A stretch of 10,867 nucleotides of DNA. It comes from Devosia sp. Lineage in GTDB: Bacteria > Pseudomonadota > Alphaproteobacteria > Rhizobiales > Devosiaceae. The notes below the pieces were generated by a model that worked only from the letters and a program-made list of their open reading frames with translations, ran no database searches and had not been told where the DNA came from. The position numbers and the translations under genes were made by a program. Of the stretch, positions 1-5,338 are shown in pieces. Location of the stretch: the NCBI GenBank assembly GCA_016793415.1, contig JAEUMC010000296.1:1-10867 (forward strand), read 5' to 3'. Every line of letters begins with the position of its first letter. The stretch's first letter is position 1.

Positions 1-30
1 GGTCCGCTACCCTCCCCACGCGGGGAGGGA
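1..30. repeat. Fragment of a C-rich/G-rich palindromic repeat
   Basis: An 8-bp perfect hairpin has arms CCCTCCCC (10-17) and GGGGAGGG (22-29) around the loop ACGC. The bases just before it, GTCCGCTA (2-9), also occur in the repeat at 4139-4271 (4238-4245), next to a G-rich arm. This is probably the inner end of another copy of the same intergenic repeat, cut by the left edge of the window. Confidence 0.5.
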
Positions 31-410
31 TGATCGTGCCGACTGCCCGATTCCAGCGCACCGAGACACCCGTAAATTGATTCCCACTTCGCCCAGCATT
101 CCCCGGCGTCTCCGCGTCGAATGGACCGACTCATCGACGCTCCTCCAGCCCGTGGTACTATCTCCCCGTCGTCACCAACTTCCGCGGCGTACTGACGAGG
201 TGCGGGTGACGAAGATGGGGGAGCGGTGGTCGCACCGCTCTGCGTCCGGCCTTCGGGAGCCCGGCACCTCAAGTGCTCGTCCCCGACCATTCGCAAAATC
301 CCATCGCGGAGGGAAAGGGCGGATCGTTCGCCCGAAGCTCCAGACCAGCGCCGCGCCGGCAGTGAAGGAACTGGGCCGGGGTCCCATGTCGAAGCCTTAG
401 CACCCGGATC
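31..410. other. Gene-free stretch with hairpins, function unknown
   Basis: I see no protein I would trust here on either strand: the open frames have unnatural composition (many Arg, Ser and Pro), no Shine-Dalgarno sequence and no familiar motif. Two hairpins stand out. One is at 221-240 (GAGCGGTG, loop GTCG, CACCGCTC; 8 perfect pairs). The other is a split stem at 308-341 with core GGGCG/CGCCC (317-321/329-333) and outer GGAG/CTCC. I compared it mentally with tmRNA, RNase P RNA, SRP RNA and 6S RNA and found no match. It could be an unrecognised RNA, the decayed end of a gene, or plain spacer. Confidence 0.4.
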
Positions 411-476
411 GCGAGGCGGGACCATCGGTCCCATAACTCGCCGGACTACCGGCTGGACCTGACGGTCCCGCCTCGC
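411..476. repeat. 13-bp inverted repeat with nested hairpins upstream of prmA
   Basis: GCGAGGCGGGACC (411-423) is the exact reverse complement of GGTCCCGCCTCGC (464-476). Two smaller hairpins are nested within: GGGACC/GGTCCC (418-423/427-432, loop ATC) and GCCGG/CCGGC (loop ACTA, around 440-453). The left arm can therefore pair either with its near partner at 427-432 or with the far arm, but not both at once. The element ends 113 bases before the prmA start and has no T-run on either side, so it is not a standard intrinsic terminator. It could be a transcript leader structure or a mobile palindrome. Confidence 0.5.
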
Positions 477-479
477 CGC

Positions 480-577
480 TCTTTACCCCCAGCGGGGGAA
501 GGAGCGTCCACCGAGGCCGGTGCAAACCCGGCCAGGGCTTCCGCTCGCCCAAAGTTGACTTCCCCTCCCCTCCCAGC
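480..577. repeat. Possible degenerate copy of the palindromic repeat
   Basis: The stretch has C-rich and G-rich pieces: CCCCC-AG-CGGGGG at 486-497 and CCCCTCCCCTCCC near 562-574. Between them is a hairpin GGCCGG/CCGGCC (515-520/528-533, loop TGCAAAC). It resembles the better-preserved elements at 1486-1622 and 4139-4271 in composition only, so this may be an eroded copy. The assignment is weak. Confidence 0.25.
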
Positions 578-583
578 AACAAA
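555..583 (+). promoter_or_regulatory. Weak candidate promoter for prmA
   Basis: TTGACT (555-560) is a good -35 match. After a 17-base spacer the -10 position reads AACAAA (578-583), which matches the consensus poorly. If used, the transcript would start almost at the prmA ATG (590), giving a very short leader. That would fit the lack of a clear Shine-Dalgarno before prmA, but it is speculative. Confidence 0.2.
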
Positions 584-589
584 CCGGAC

Positions 590-1462
590 ATGACTCTCAG
601 CCAGATCTCTACCCCCCTCACCCGCGACCAGGCCTGGACCCTCGTCGACGCCGTGATGGAACTGGGCGACCTCGCCCTCACCGCCTCGGCGCACGAAGAC
701 ACGTCCACGGGCGAATGGGTGTTCGAGGCGACCTGCGAGATGCTGCCAGACCTCCTCGCCTTCGAAGAGCTGGCGCGCACGACGCTCGGCGGCGAGGTCG
801 ACTTCACCATTACGCCCATCGACCCCGAAGTGAACTGGGTCGCCAAGTCGCTGGAGGGCCTGCACCCAGTCACCTCCGGCGGCTTCTACGTCTACGGCAG
901 CCACAGCGAAGGGGCAGCGCCCCGCGCCGGCGCCATCCCGCTCCGCATCGAAGCCGCACAGGCCTTCGGCACCGGGCATCATGAGACCACCACCGGCTGT
1001 CTCGAAGCCATCGACCGGGCCCTGAAGCGCAAGCGCTTCCGCGCCATGCTCGATGTCGGCACCGGCACCGGCGTCCTCGCCATCGCGCTCGCCAAGCGTA
1101 CCCACCTGCCGGTGCTGGCCAGCGACATCGACCCGATCGCCGTGACCACCACGGTGGAGAACGCCCGCGACAACGGCGTCGGCCGCTACATCATTGCCTT
1201 CGAGGCGACCGGCCTCGATCACCGCCAGATCGCCAACGGCGCGCCTTACGACCTGGTGGTCGCCAATATCCTTGCCGGCCCGCTGGTGTCGCTGGCGCCG
1301 GGCATGCGCAAGGTCACAGCCATCGGTGCCACGGTGATCCTTTCGGGTATCCTCAACACCCAGGCCAACCGGGTGATCTCGGCCTACTCGCAGCAGGGCA
1401 TCGTCTTGCGTCAGCGCATCGTCAAGAAGGAATGGACGACGCTGGTGCTGGAGCGGGTGTAG
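590..1462 (+). CDS. prmA: Ribosomal protein L11 methyltransferase
   Basis: PrmA transfers methyl groups from S-adenosylmethionine to amino groups of ribosomal protein L11 in the cytoplasm. The 290-residue product has the family's layout: a divergent N-terminal substrate-recognition domain (about 1-110) and a class I Rossmann methyltransferase domain. Visible signatures are AFGTGHHETT (125-134), the SAM-binding glycine motif DVGTGTG (155-161), the acidic motif SDIDP (178-182), the PrmA-typical VVANILAGPL (223-232) and LSGIL (251-255). The length is normal for the family. The ATG at 590 starts a sensible N-terminus, although the bases before it contain no convincing Shine-Dalgarno. It stands alone on this strand, and the next gene downstream is convergent. 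The N-terminal domain is poorly conserved in sequence, as is usual; the identification rests on the C-terminal motifs and is secure. Confidence 0.95.
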   Translation: MTLSQISTPLTRDQAWTLVDAVMELGDLALTASAHEDTSTGEWVFEATCEMLPDLLAFEELARTTLGGEVDFTITPIDPEVNWVAKSLEGLHPVTSGGFYVYGSHSEGAAPRAGAIPLRIEAAQAFGTGHHETTTGCLEAIDRALKRKRFRAMLDVGTGTGVLAIALAKRTHLPVLASDIDPIAVTTTVENARDNGVGRYIIAFEATGLDHRQIANGAPYDLVVANILAGPLVSLAPGMRKVTAIGATVILSGILNTQANRVISAYSQQGIVLRQRIVKKEWTTLVLERV

Positions 1463-1485
1463 GCCGAAGCATCACTGGCTCCCCT

Positions 1486-1622
1486 ACCCCCACCCTTGAT
1501 CCCTCCCCACAAGGGGGAGGGAGACGACGGCCGCCCAATCTCGGTACTTGCCTCTCCCTCCCCCTTGTGGGGAGGGCAGCAAAGCTTGTGAGCGAAGCGA
1601 ACTAGCGACGCTGGGTGGGGGT
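1486..1622. repeat. Large palindromic intergenic repeat (MITE/REP-like)
   Basis: The inner arms at 1501-1524 and 1553-1576 are perfect 24-bp reverse complements. Outer arms ACCCCCACCC (1486-1495) and GGGTGGGGGT (1613-1622) also pair exactly. Each inner arm is itself nearly palindromic (CCCTCCCC, short loop, GGGGAGGG). A 36-base unpaired piece (1577-1612) sits on the right side only. There is no room for a transposase, so this looks like a non-autonomous repeat. It lies between convergent prmA and the small minus-strand gene, 23 bases after the prmA stop, where it could stop transcription from either side. Confidence 0.8.
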
Positions 1623-1650
1623 GCGGAGCCACCGGCGTCCAGGAATCACC

Positions 1651-1686
1651 CAAAGCAAAGTCCCCGAACCTCACGATCCGGGGACT
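1651..1686 (-). terminator. Rho-independent terminator downstream of the 44-aa gene
   Basis: On the minus strand AGTCCCCG and CGGGGACT (plus-strand positions 1679-1686 and 1659-1666) form an 8-bp GC-rich stem with a 12-base loop, followed by TTGCTTTG. The T-run is interrupted but correctly placed for minus-strand transcription. It lies 44 bases after the stop codon of the small gene at 1730-1864, which supports that gene being transcribed. Confidence 0.55.
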
Positions 1687-1729
1687 CATCAAAACGGCTA
1701 GCCAAACCCCGCGCTGACGCGCGTCGGTT

Positions 1730-1864
1730 TTAGTTCGGGCGCTTGGTCAGCGCGCCGAGCAGCAGGTGTTCACGGCTGCGACCGACGCTGCGGGTGGCCT
1801 CGCGGCCCCGCGCTTCGATGACGCTGCCGAGCGCCTTGCGGAAATCGTTCTTGCTCTCGGGCAT
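1730..1864 (-). CDS. Small basic protein of 44 aa, unknown function
   Basis: I do not recognise this protein. It begins MPESKNDFRKALGSV and ends GALTKRPN. It is rich in Arg and Lys, probably helical, with no signal peptide, membrane segment or cysteine. Evidence that it is real: a strong Shine-Dalgarno (GGGAGAA, 4 bases before the ATG), G or C at the third position of 39 of 44 codons, and a terminator-like hairpin just downstream. The long 5' region has two hairpins (1891-1907 and 1922-1936). The next gene upstream on the same strand is another tiny basic protein (2006-2134), so the two may belong together, although 141 bases separate them. It could be a nucleic-acid-binding or regulatory microprotein, but nothing in the sequence proves that. 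Confidence 0.6.
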   Translation of the reverse strand: MPESKNDFRKALGSVIEARGREATRSVGRSREHLLLGALTKRPN

Positions 1865-1890
1865 CTTGTTCTCCCGGTTCCTTCACTTCA

Positions 1891-1936
1891 GTCGAGCTTC
1901 TCTCGACGGTCGGTATGTAGTGCGGACAGCGTCCGC
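1891..1936. promoter_or_regulatory. Two hairpins in the leader of the 44-aa gene
   Basis: GTCGAG-CTTCT-CTCGAC (1891-1907) and GCGGAC-AGC-GTCCGC (1922-1936) are perfect 6-bp stems lying 27-72 bases before the ATG on the minus strand. The second resembles the GCGGACGC/GCGTCCGC stem inside the repeat at 4139-4271, so it may be a repeat remnant rather than a control element. Confidence 0.35.
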
Positions 1937-2005
1937 GGGTAAGTCGTTGTTGCGAAAGGCAGCCATGCCAATTGTGCAAGGCGGCTTAACAACGGGTGAA
2001 TCGGC

Positions 2006-2134
2006 TCAGCGCCGCCACTCGTCCCGCACCGGGTAGGCCCGGAGATATTCGGTGATGTGACGCTGCGCCTGCTTGGTGCGGCCTTCGATCATCGAATCGA
2101 ACACCCGGCGGAAGAGGGTCTTTCGTTCGGTCAT
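2006..2134 (-). CDS. Small basic protein of 42 aa, unknown function
   Basis: I do not recognise a family. The product starts MTERKTLFRRVFDSM and ends PVRDEWRR. It is highly charged and looks like an amphipathic helix with a central RTKQAQRHITEYL stretch, with no signal peptide or cysteine. The start is set by a good Shine-Dalgarno (AGGGAG, 6-base spacer). Third-position G/C is 35 of 42 codons. The reading frame remains open far upstream across the aminopeptidase gene on the other strand, but the Shine-Dalgarno and the change of composition place the true start here. It is divergent from the aminopeptidase P gene with 135 bases between them. Short Arg-rich proteins of this general look are common in Rhizobiales; whether it belongs to any named family is unknown. 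Confidence 0.6.
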   Translation of the reverse strand: MTERKTLFRRVFDSMIEGRTKQAQRHITEYLRAYPVRDEWRR

Positions 2135-2210
2135 TTGATACTCCCTGAAGGAGCCCCGGCGTGCCAATGCCACCAGGCCGCTGAACCGGGAATGAATGGC
2201 AGGGCCGGCC

Positions 2211-2239
2211 TTGGGAACCGGCGACGATGCTGTTAGGGT
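2211..2239 (+). promoter_or_regulatory. Weak candidate promoter for the aminopeptidase P gene
   Basis: TTGGGA (2211-2216), a 17-base spacer and TAGGGT (2234-2239) give a correctly spaced but poor sigma-70-type match, 30 bases before the ATG. A GCCGG/CCGGC inverted repeat overlaps the -35 side. It is offered only as the best candidate in this divergent intergenic region. Confidence 0.25.
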
Positions 2240-2269
2240 CCGCGCCATTCCATTTTCCGGCAAATCATC

Positions 2270-4102
2270 ATGACCGACAGCGACTTCGCCCCGACCGTCT
2301 ACCAGAGCTTCGATATCCGCACCGATCCCAAGACGGTGGCGCCGCGCCTCAAGGCGTTGCGCGCCGCGATGCGGGATGCCGGAGTCGATGCCTTCCTGGT
2401 GCCGCGCACCGATGCGCATCGCGGCGAGATGGTGCCCGAGAGCGAGGCGCGCCTCGCCTATGTCACCAGCTTCACCGGTTCGGCTGGCCTCGCCATCGTC
2501 GGCGCGAAGAAGGCAGCGCTGTTCGTCGATGGCCGCTACACCCTGCAGGCGCCGGCCGAGACCGACACCAAACTGATCACCGTGCTGGAAGCCAGCCAAG
2601 GCGGCCTGTCGCCAAAACTCGCCGATTTCGTGCCCAAGGGTGGCAAGCTCGGATTTGACCCGTGGCTCCATACCCCGAGCGAGGTTGCCGACCTCGAAAA
2701 GAAGCTGAGCGGCAAGGCGACGCTGGTGCCGGTGGCGAACCTTGTCGACCAGACCTGGGCGGATCGCCCTGCCCCACCCAACGCCGCCATCGAGTTCCTC
2801 GGCCACAATCGCGCCGGCAAGACCGCGCCCGACAAGCTGGCCGAGATTCGCGCCACCATGGGCGAGGACAATGCCGATGCCCTGGTGCTGACGGTGCCGG
2901 AATCGATCAACTGGCTGTTCAACCTGCGCGGCCGCGATGTGCCGCACGTGCCGGTGGTGCTGTGCTTTGCACTGGTGCCGAAATCCGGCATGCCGACGCT
3001 GTTCTTCAACAAGGAAAAGATCACGCCCGAACTGCGCCACGGCCTCGAGGGGCTGGCCAAGGTCGCCGACGTCGCCACGATGGTCGCAGCGCTGCGAAAA
3101 CTGGGCGCCGGCGACAAGCGGGTGATGCTCGACCCGGCAACCGTGCCGGTGGCGGTCGCCAACGCCATCAGCGGCGTCAGCGAAGCCAAGCTGATCGAGC
3201 GGCGCGACCCGGTGCTATTGCCCAAGGCGAGGAAGAACGAGGCCGAGCTCGCCGGCATGCGCGAAGCGCACAAGATCGATGGCGTGGCAATGGCCCGGTT
3301 CCTCCACTGGTTCGACCAGGAGGCTCCCAAGGGCAAGCTCGACGAGATCGGCATCGCCACCGCGCTCGAGAGCTTCCGGCGCGAGGAATCGGGGCTGGTC
3401 GATGTCAGCTTCGACACCATCTCGGGCGCCGGCCCGAATGGCGCGGTGATCCACTACCGCGTCGACGAGAAGACCAACCGCCAGTTGAAGCCCGGCGAGC
3501 TGATGCTGGTCGACTCGGGCGCGCAATACCTGTCAGGCACCACCGACATCACCCGCACCATGTTCACCGGCAAGGCCACCGCCGAGCAGAAGGACCGCTT
3601 CACCCGAGTGCTGCGCGGCATGATGGCGATCTCGATGACCCGCTTCCCCAAGGGCACCACGGGCGCGCAGCTCGACGTTCTGGCGCGGCAGTTCCTGTGG
3701 GAGGATGGGGTCAACTACAACCACGGCACCGGCCACGGCGTCGGCGCCTTCCTCTCGGTGCATGAAGGCCCGATCGGCATTTCGAGCCGCTATTCGGTGC
3801 CGTTCGAAGCGGGGATGATCACCTCGAACGAGCCCGGCTACTACAAGGCGGGCGCCTACGGCATCCGCATCGAGAACCTGCTGGTGGTGCAGGAGAGCGC
3901 TGTCGGCGGCGAAGGCAAGTTCCTCGAGTTCGAAACCCTGACCCTCGCTCCCATCGACCTCAGGCTGATCGACGACAAGCAACTGACCGGGCCGGAAAAG
4001 GCCTGGCTCAATGCCTACCACAAGCGGGTGTTCAAGGAGATCGGCCCACAGCTCAAGGGCGAAGCCAAGGCCTGGCTGAAGGAAGCGACACGGGAGATCT
4101 GA
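2270..4102 (+). CDS. pepP: Aminopeptidase P family protein (Xaa-Pro aminopeptidase, M24B)
   Basis: This is a cytoplasmic metallopeptidase predicted to remove the N-terminal residue from peptides with proline second. At 610 aa it is the long, three-domain form, like eukaryotic XPNPEP1, not the shorter E. coli PepP. It has two creatinase-type N-terminal domains (about 10-160 and 165-320) and a C-terminal pita-bread catalytic domain (about 325-545), followed by a tail. All five expected metal ligands are visible: Asp415 (LVDSG), Asp426 (TTDITRT), His489 (GTGHGVG), Glu521 (SNEPGYY) and Glu535 (GIRIEN). The expected catalytic histidines His395 (VIHYR) and His498 (VHEGP) are also present. An intact dinuclear Mn/Zn site is therefore likely. 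There is no signal peptide. No strong Shine-Dalgarno precedes the ATG, but alignment of the N-terminus favours this start. The gene is transcribed alone, divergent from the 42-aa gene and convergent with the exported-protein cluster. Confidence 0.93.
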   Translation: MTDSDFAPTVYQSFDIRTDPKTVAPRLKALRAAMRDAGVDAFLVPRTDAHRGEMVPESEARLAYVTSFTGSAGLAIVGAKKAALFVDGRYTLQAPAETDTKLITVLEASQGGLSPKLADFVPKGGKLGFDPWLHTPSEVADLEKKLSGKATLVPVANLVDQTWADRPAPPNAAIEFLGHNRAGKTAPDKLAEIRATMGEDNADALVLTVPESINWLFNLRGRDVPHVPVVLCFALVPKSGMPTLFFNKEKITPELRHGLEGLAKVADVATMVAALRKLGAGDKRVMLDPATVPVAVANAISGVSEAKLIERRDPVLLPKARKNEAELAGMREAHKIDGVAMARFLHWFDQEAPKGKLDEIGIATALESFRREESGLVDVSFDTISGAGPNGAVIHYRVDEKTNRQLKPGELMLVDSGAQYLSGTTDITRTMFTGKATAEQKDRFTRVLRGMMAISMTRFPKGTTGAQLDVLARQFLWEDGVNYNHGTGHGVGAFLSVHEGPIGISSRYSVPFEAGMITSNEPGYYKAGAYGIRIENLLVVQESAVGGEGKFLEFETLTLAPIDLRLIDDKQLTGPEKAWLNAYHKRVFKEIGPQLKGEAKAWLKEATREI

Positions 4103-4138
4103 GGCTCGAGGCGAAGGCACGACCGCCGGTGGCTGGTG

Positions 4139-4271
4139 GACCCCCACCCCTGTCCCCTCCCCCTAAACATGGGGAGGGAGACCAAAACACTGATATCGAG
4201 GTTAGCGTCTCCCTCCCCATTCCGCGGACGCTATTGCGTCCGCTAGGGGGGAGGGATCAAGGGTGGGGGTC
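4139..4271. repeat. Second large palindromic intergenic repeat (MITE/REP-like)
   Basis: Terminal arms GACCCCCACCC (4139-4149) and GGGTGGGGGTC (4261-4271) are perfect 11-bp inverted repeats. CCCTCCCCC (4155-4163) pairs with the G-rich arm at 4246-4254. The inner arms ATGGGGAGGGAGAC (4169-4182) and GTCTCCCTCCCCAT (4207-4220) are perfect over 14 bp. The right side carries an extra hairpin GCGGACGC-TATT-GCGTCCGC (4224-4243). The plan is the same as the element at 1486-1622, with a different insert on the right arm. It occupies most of the gap between the convergent aminopeptidase gene and the B2 gene. Confidence 0.8.
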
Positions 4272-4304
4272 AGCCCGCACCGGCGTGCGAGTTACCGCCG
4301 CCCC

Positions 4305-4796
4305 TCAGTTCACACTGAACGGATCATATTGCAGCAGCCAGGACAGCAGCCAGTTCTGGCTGCCGGCGAGTGAGGCGACGTCTTCGACCTTCCAGCCGTC
4401 GGCCTCGCGCACCATGGCGACGCTGATCAGGCTCAGGTGATCGAAATTGTGGAAGCTCACCGTGACGACGGCGCGGTCGCCGTTCAGGACCGGCTCGCTG
4501 ATCACCACGTCGAGCAGCAGCGAGTTCTGCCCCTCGATGAACGGATCGAACGCCAGCATGTCCGGCGCGTCCGGATCGACCGCGGCCCCCTTCTGGTCGA
4601 CGCCCTGTCGCTCGATATTGGCGGCGTAGAGGTCCTTGAGGCGAGACGAGTAGAACTTCTCGAGCCCATCCGCGTGCTTCTCGCCGGCGCTGTAGGGCTG
4701 GTAGATCGCCTCGACCAGCGCCTTGGGATTGTCATAGGCGCTGGCCGCAGCGGTAAAGCCGATGATCAGCAGAAGACTTGCAATGATGCGCCGCAT
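4305..4796 (-). CDS. Exported DUF3828-like protein, second copy (B2)
   Basis: The function is unknown. This 163-aa protein has a Sec signal peptide (MRRIIASLLLIIGFTAAASA, likely cut before YDN) and no lipobox, so it should be periplasmic. The mature part looks like the DUF3828 family (E. coli YbjP is a member), with an expected small alpha+beta fold. It clearly resembles B1 next door: NPKALVEAIY against DPKALLEALY, FDPFIEGQ against FGPYINGQ, ISEPVLNGDRAVVTVSFHNFD against a matching stretch in B1, and DGWKVEDV against DGWKIDDV. B2 has a longer middle section (about 65-82) and a different C-terminus. The Shine-Dalgarno is weak (GGGGCGG). It lies 80 bases after B1 and is the last gene of the minus-strand cluster. 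The DUF3828 assignment is from memory of the pattern, not from a search. Confidence 0.8.
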   Translation of the reverse strand: MRRIIASLLLIIGFTAAASAYDNPKALVEAIYQPYSAGEKHADGLEKFYSSRLKDLYAANIERQGVDQKGAAVDPDAPDMLAFDPFIEGQNSLLLDVVISEPVLNGDRAVVTVSFHNFDHLSLISVAMVREADGWKVEDVASLAGSQNWLLSWLLQYDPFSVN

Positions 4797-4876
4797 GACC
4801 GCCCCGTTATGCCCAGTTTCGATTGCACTCGGCTAGCAACGGGTTTGGGCGCATTGAGGGCTGCGCCGTGCCGCAA

Positions 4877-5326
4877 TCAAGGCAGCGGCGACTGCAGGAT
4901 ATCGAGCAGGTCGTAACTGTAGTCGGCGCTGCCGCCCCACACGTCATCGATCTTCCAGCCATCCTCGTTGACCAGCAGGAAACCGAGTTCCTGCGGCGTG
5001 TCGAAGTTACGGAAGGTGACTTTCACCACGGCCTTGCCACCCGCGATGTAGGGTTCGCCGATCACCAGATCGCTGACCTGGTAGTCCTGCCCGTTGATAT
5101 AGGGCCCGAAATCGATCCGGCCGATCTCGCCATTGGCTTCCTGCTGATCCTTCTCGAACAGCCCGTTGAGCCGTTCGCTCTGCAGCGCCGTCTCGTCCGG
5201 CGGGAAATCATTGGGCGGCATGTAGCCGGCATAGAGCGCCTCGAGCAGCGCCTTGGGGTCGGAATACGATTGCGCAAAGGCCGGCTGTACCAGCAGCAGC
5301 GCGGCGACAACAATCAGCAGGCGCAT
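4877..5326 (-). CDS. Exported DUF3828-like protein, first copy (B1)
   Basis: A 149-aa protein of unknown function with a clean Sec signal peptide (MRLLIVVAALLLVQPAFA, cut before QSYSD) and no lipobox. Mature segments shared with B2 are DPKALLEALY (23-32), FGPYINGQDY (73-82), LVIGEPYIAG followed by VVKVTFRNFD (87-109) and DGWKIDDV (122-129). This pattern fits DUF3828. The reading frame is open further upstream and includes another ATG 6 bases earlier (5330-5332). I chose 5326 because GAGGGG (5333-5338) then sits at the right distance and the signal peptide begins directly. The gap to the A2 stop codon is only 10 bases, so it is almost certainly co-transcribed and probably translationally coupled with A2. 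Confidence 0.82.
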   Translation of the reverse strand: MRLLIVVAALLLVQPAFAQSYSDPKALLEALYAGYMPPNDFPPDETALQSERLNGLFEKDQQEANGEIGRIDFGPYINGQDYQVSDLVIGEPYIAGGKAVVKVTFRNFDTPQELGFLLVNEDGWKIDDVWGGSADYSYDLLDILQSPLP

Positions 5327-5332
5327 GGCCAT

Positions 5333-5338
5333 CCCCTC
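5333..5338 (-). promoter_or_regulatory. Shine-Dalgarno of B1 overlapping the A2 stop codon
   Basis: GAGGGG on the minus strand includes the last two bases of the A2 TGA stop and lies 6 bases before the B1 ATG at 5326. It decides between the two adjacent ATGs (5332 and 5326) and suggests that ribosomes finishing A2 reinitiate on B1. Confidence 0.6.

Noticed and set aside
77..462. Overlapping plus-strand frames of 107 and 78 codons at the left side
   Set aside because: There is no Shine-Dalgarno, the composition is unnatural, and they run through hairpins. I could not support a protein.
491..533. Cobalamin-riboswitch-like words (GGGGGAA, then GGTGCAAACC)
   Set aside because: The conserved CCCCGCAACTG-like core and the B12 box are absent, and prmA is not a cobalamin gene. 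The resemblance comes from a simple GGCCGG/CCGGCC hairpin.
446..1222. A 258-codon minus-strand frame opposite prmA
   Set aside because: It is antisense to the well-supported prmA motifs, with low-complexity Gly/Ala/Arg/Glu composition and no start signal.
1883..1966. A 27-codon minus-strand frame (starts MAAFRNND) before the 44-aa gene, possibly a leader peptide
   Set aside because: There is no Shine-Dalgarno before its ATG, it runs through both leader hairpins, and it lacks the regulatory codon runs expected of an attenuator peptide.
1945..1985. A sigma-54-like TGGCAT element upstream of the 44-aa gene on the minus strand
   Set aside because: The GC of the -12 element is not at the required distance from the -24 GG.
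2006..3040. A 344-codon minus-strand frame running from the aminopeptidase region into the 42-aa gene
   Set aside because: Most of it is antisense to the aminopeptidase P gene. Only the last 42 codons have their own Shine-Dalgarno, so only those are annotated.
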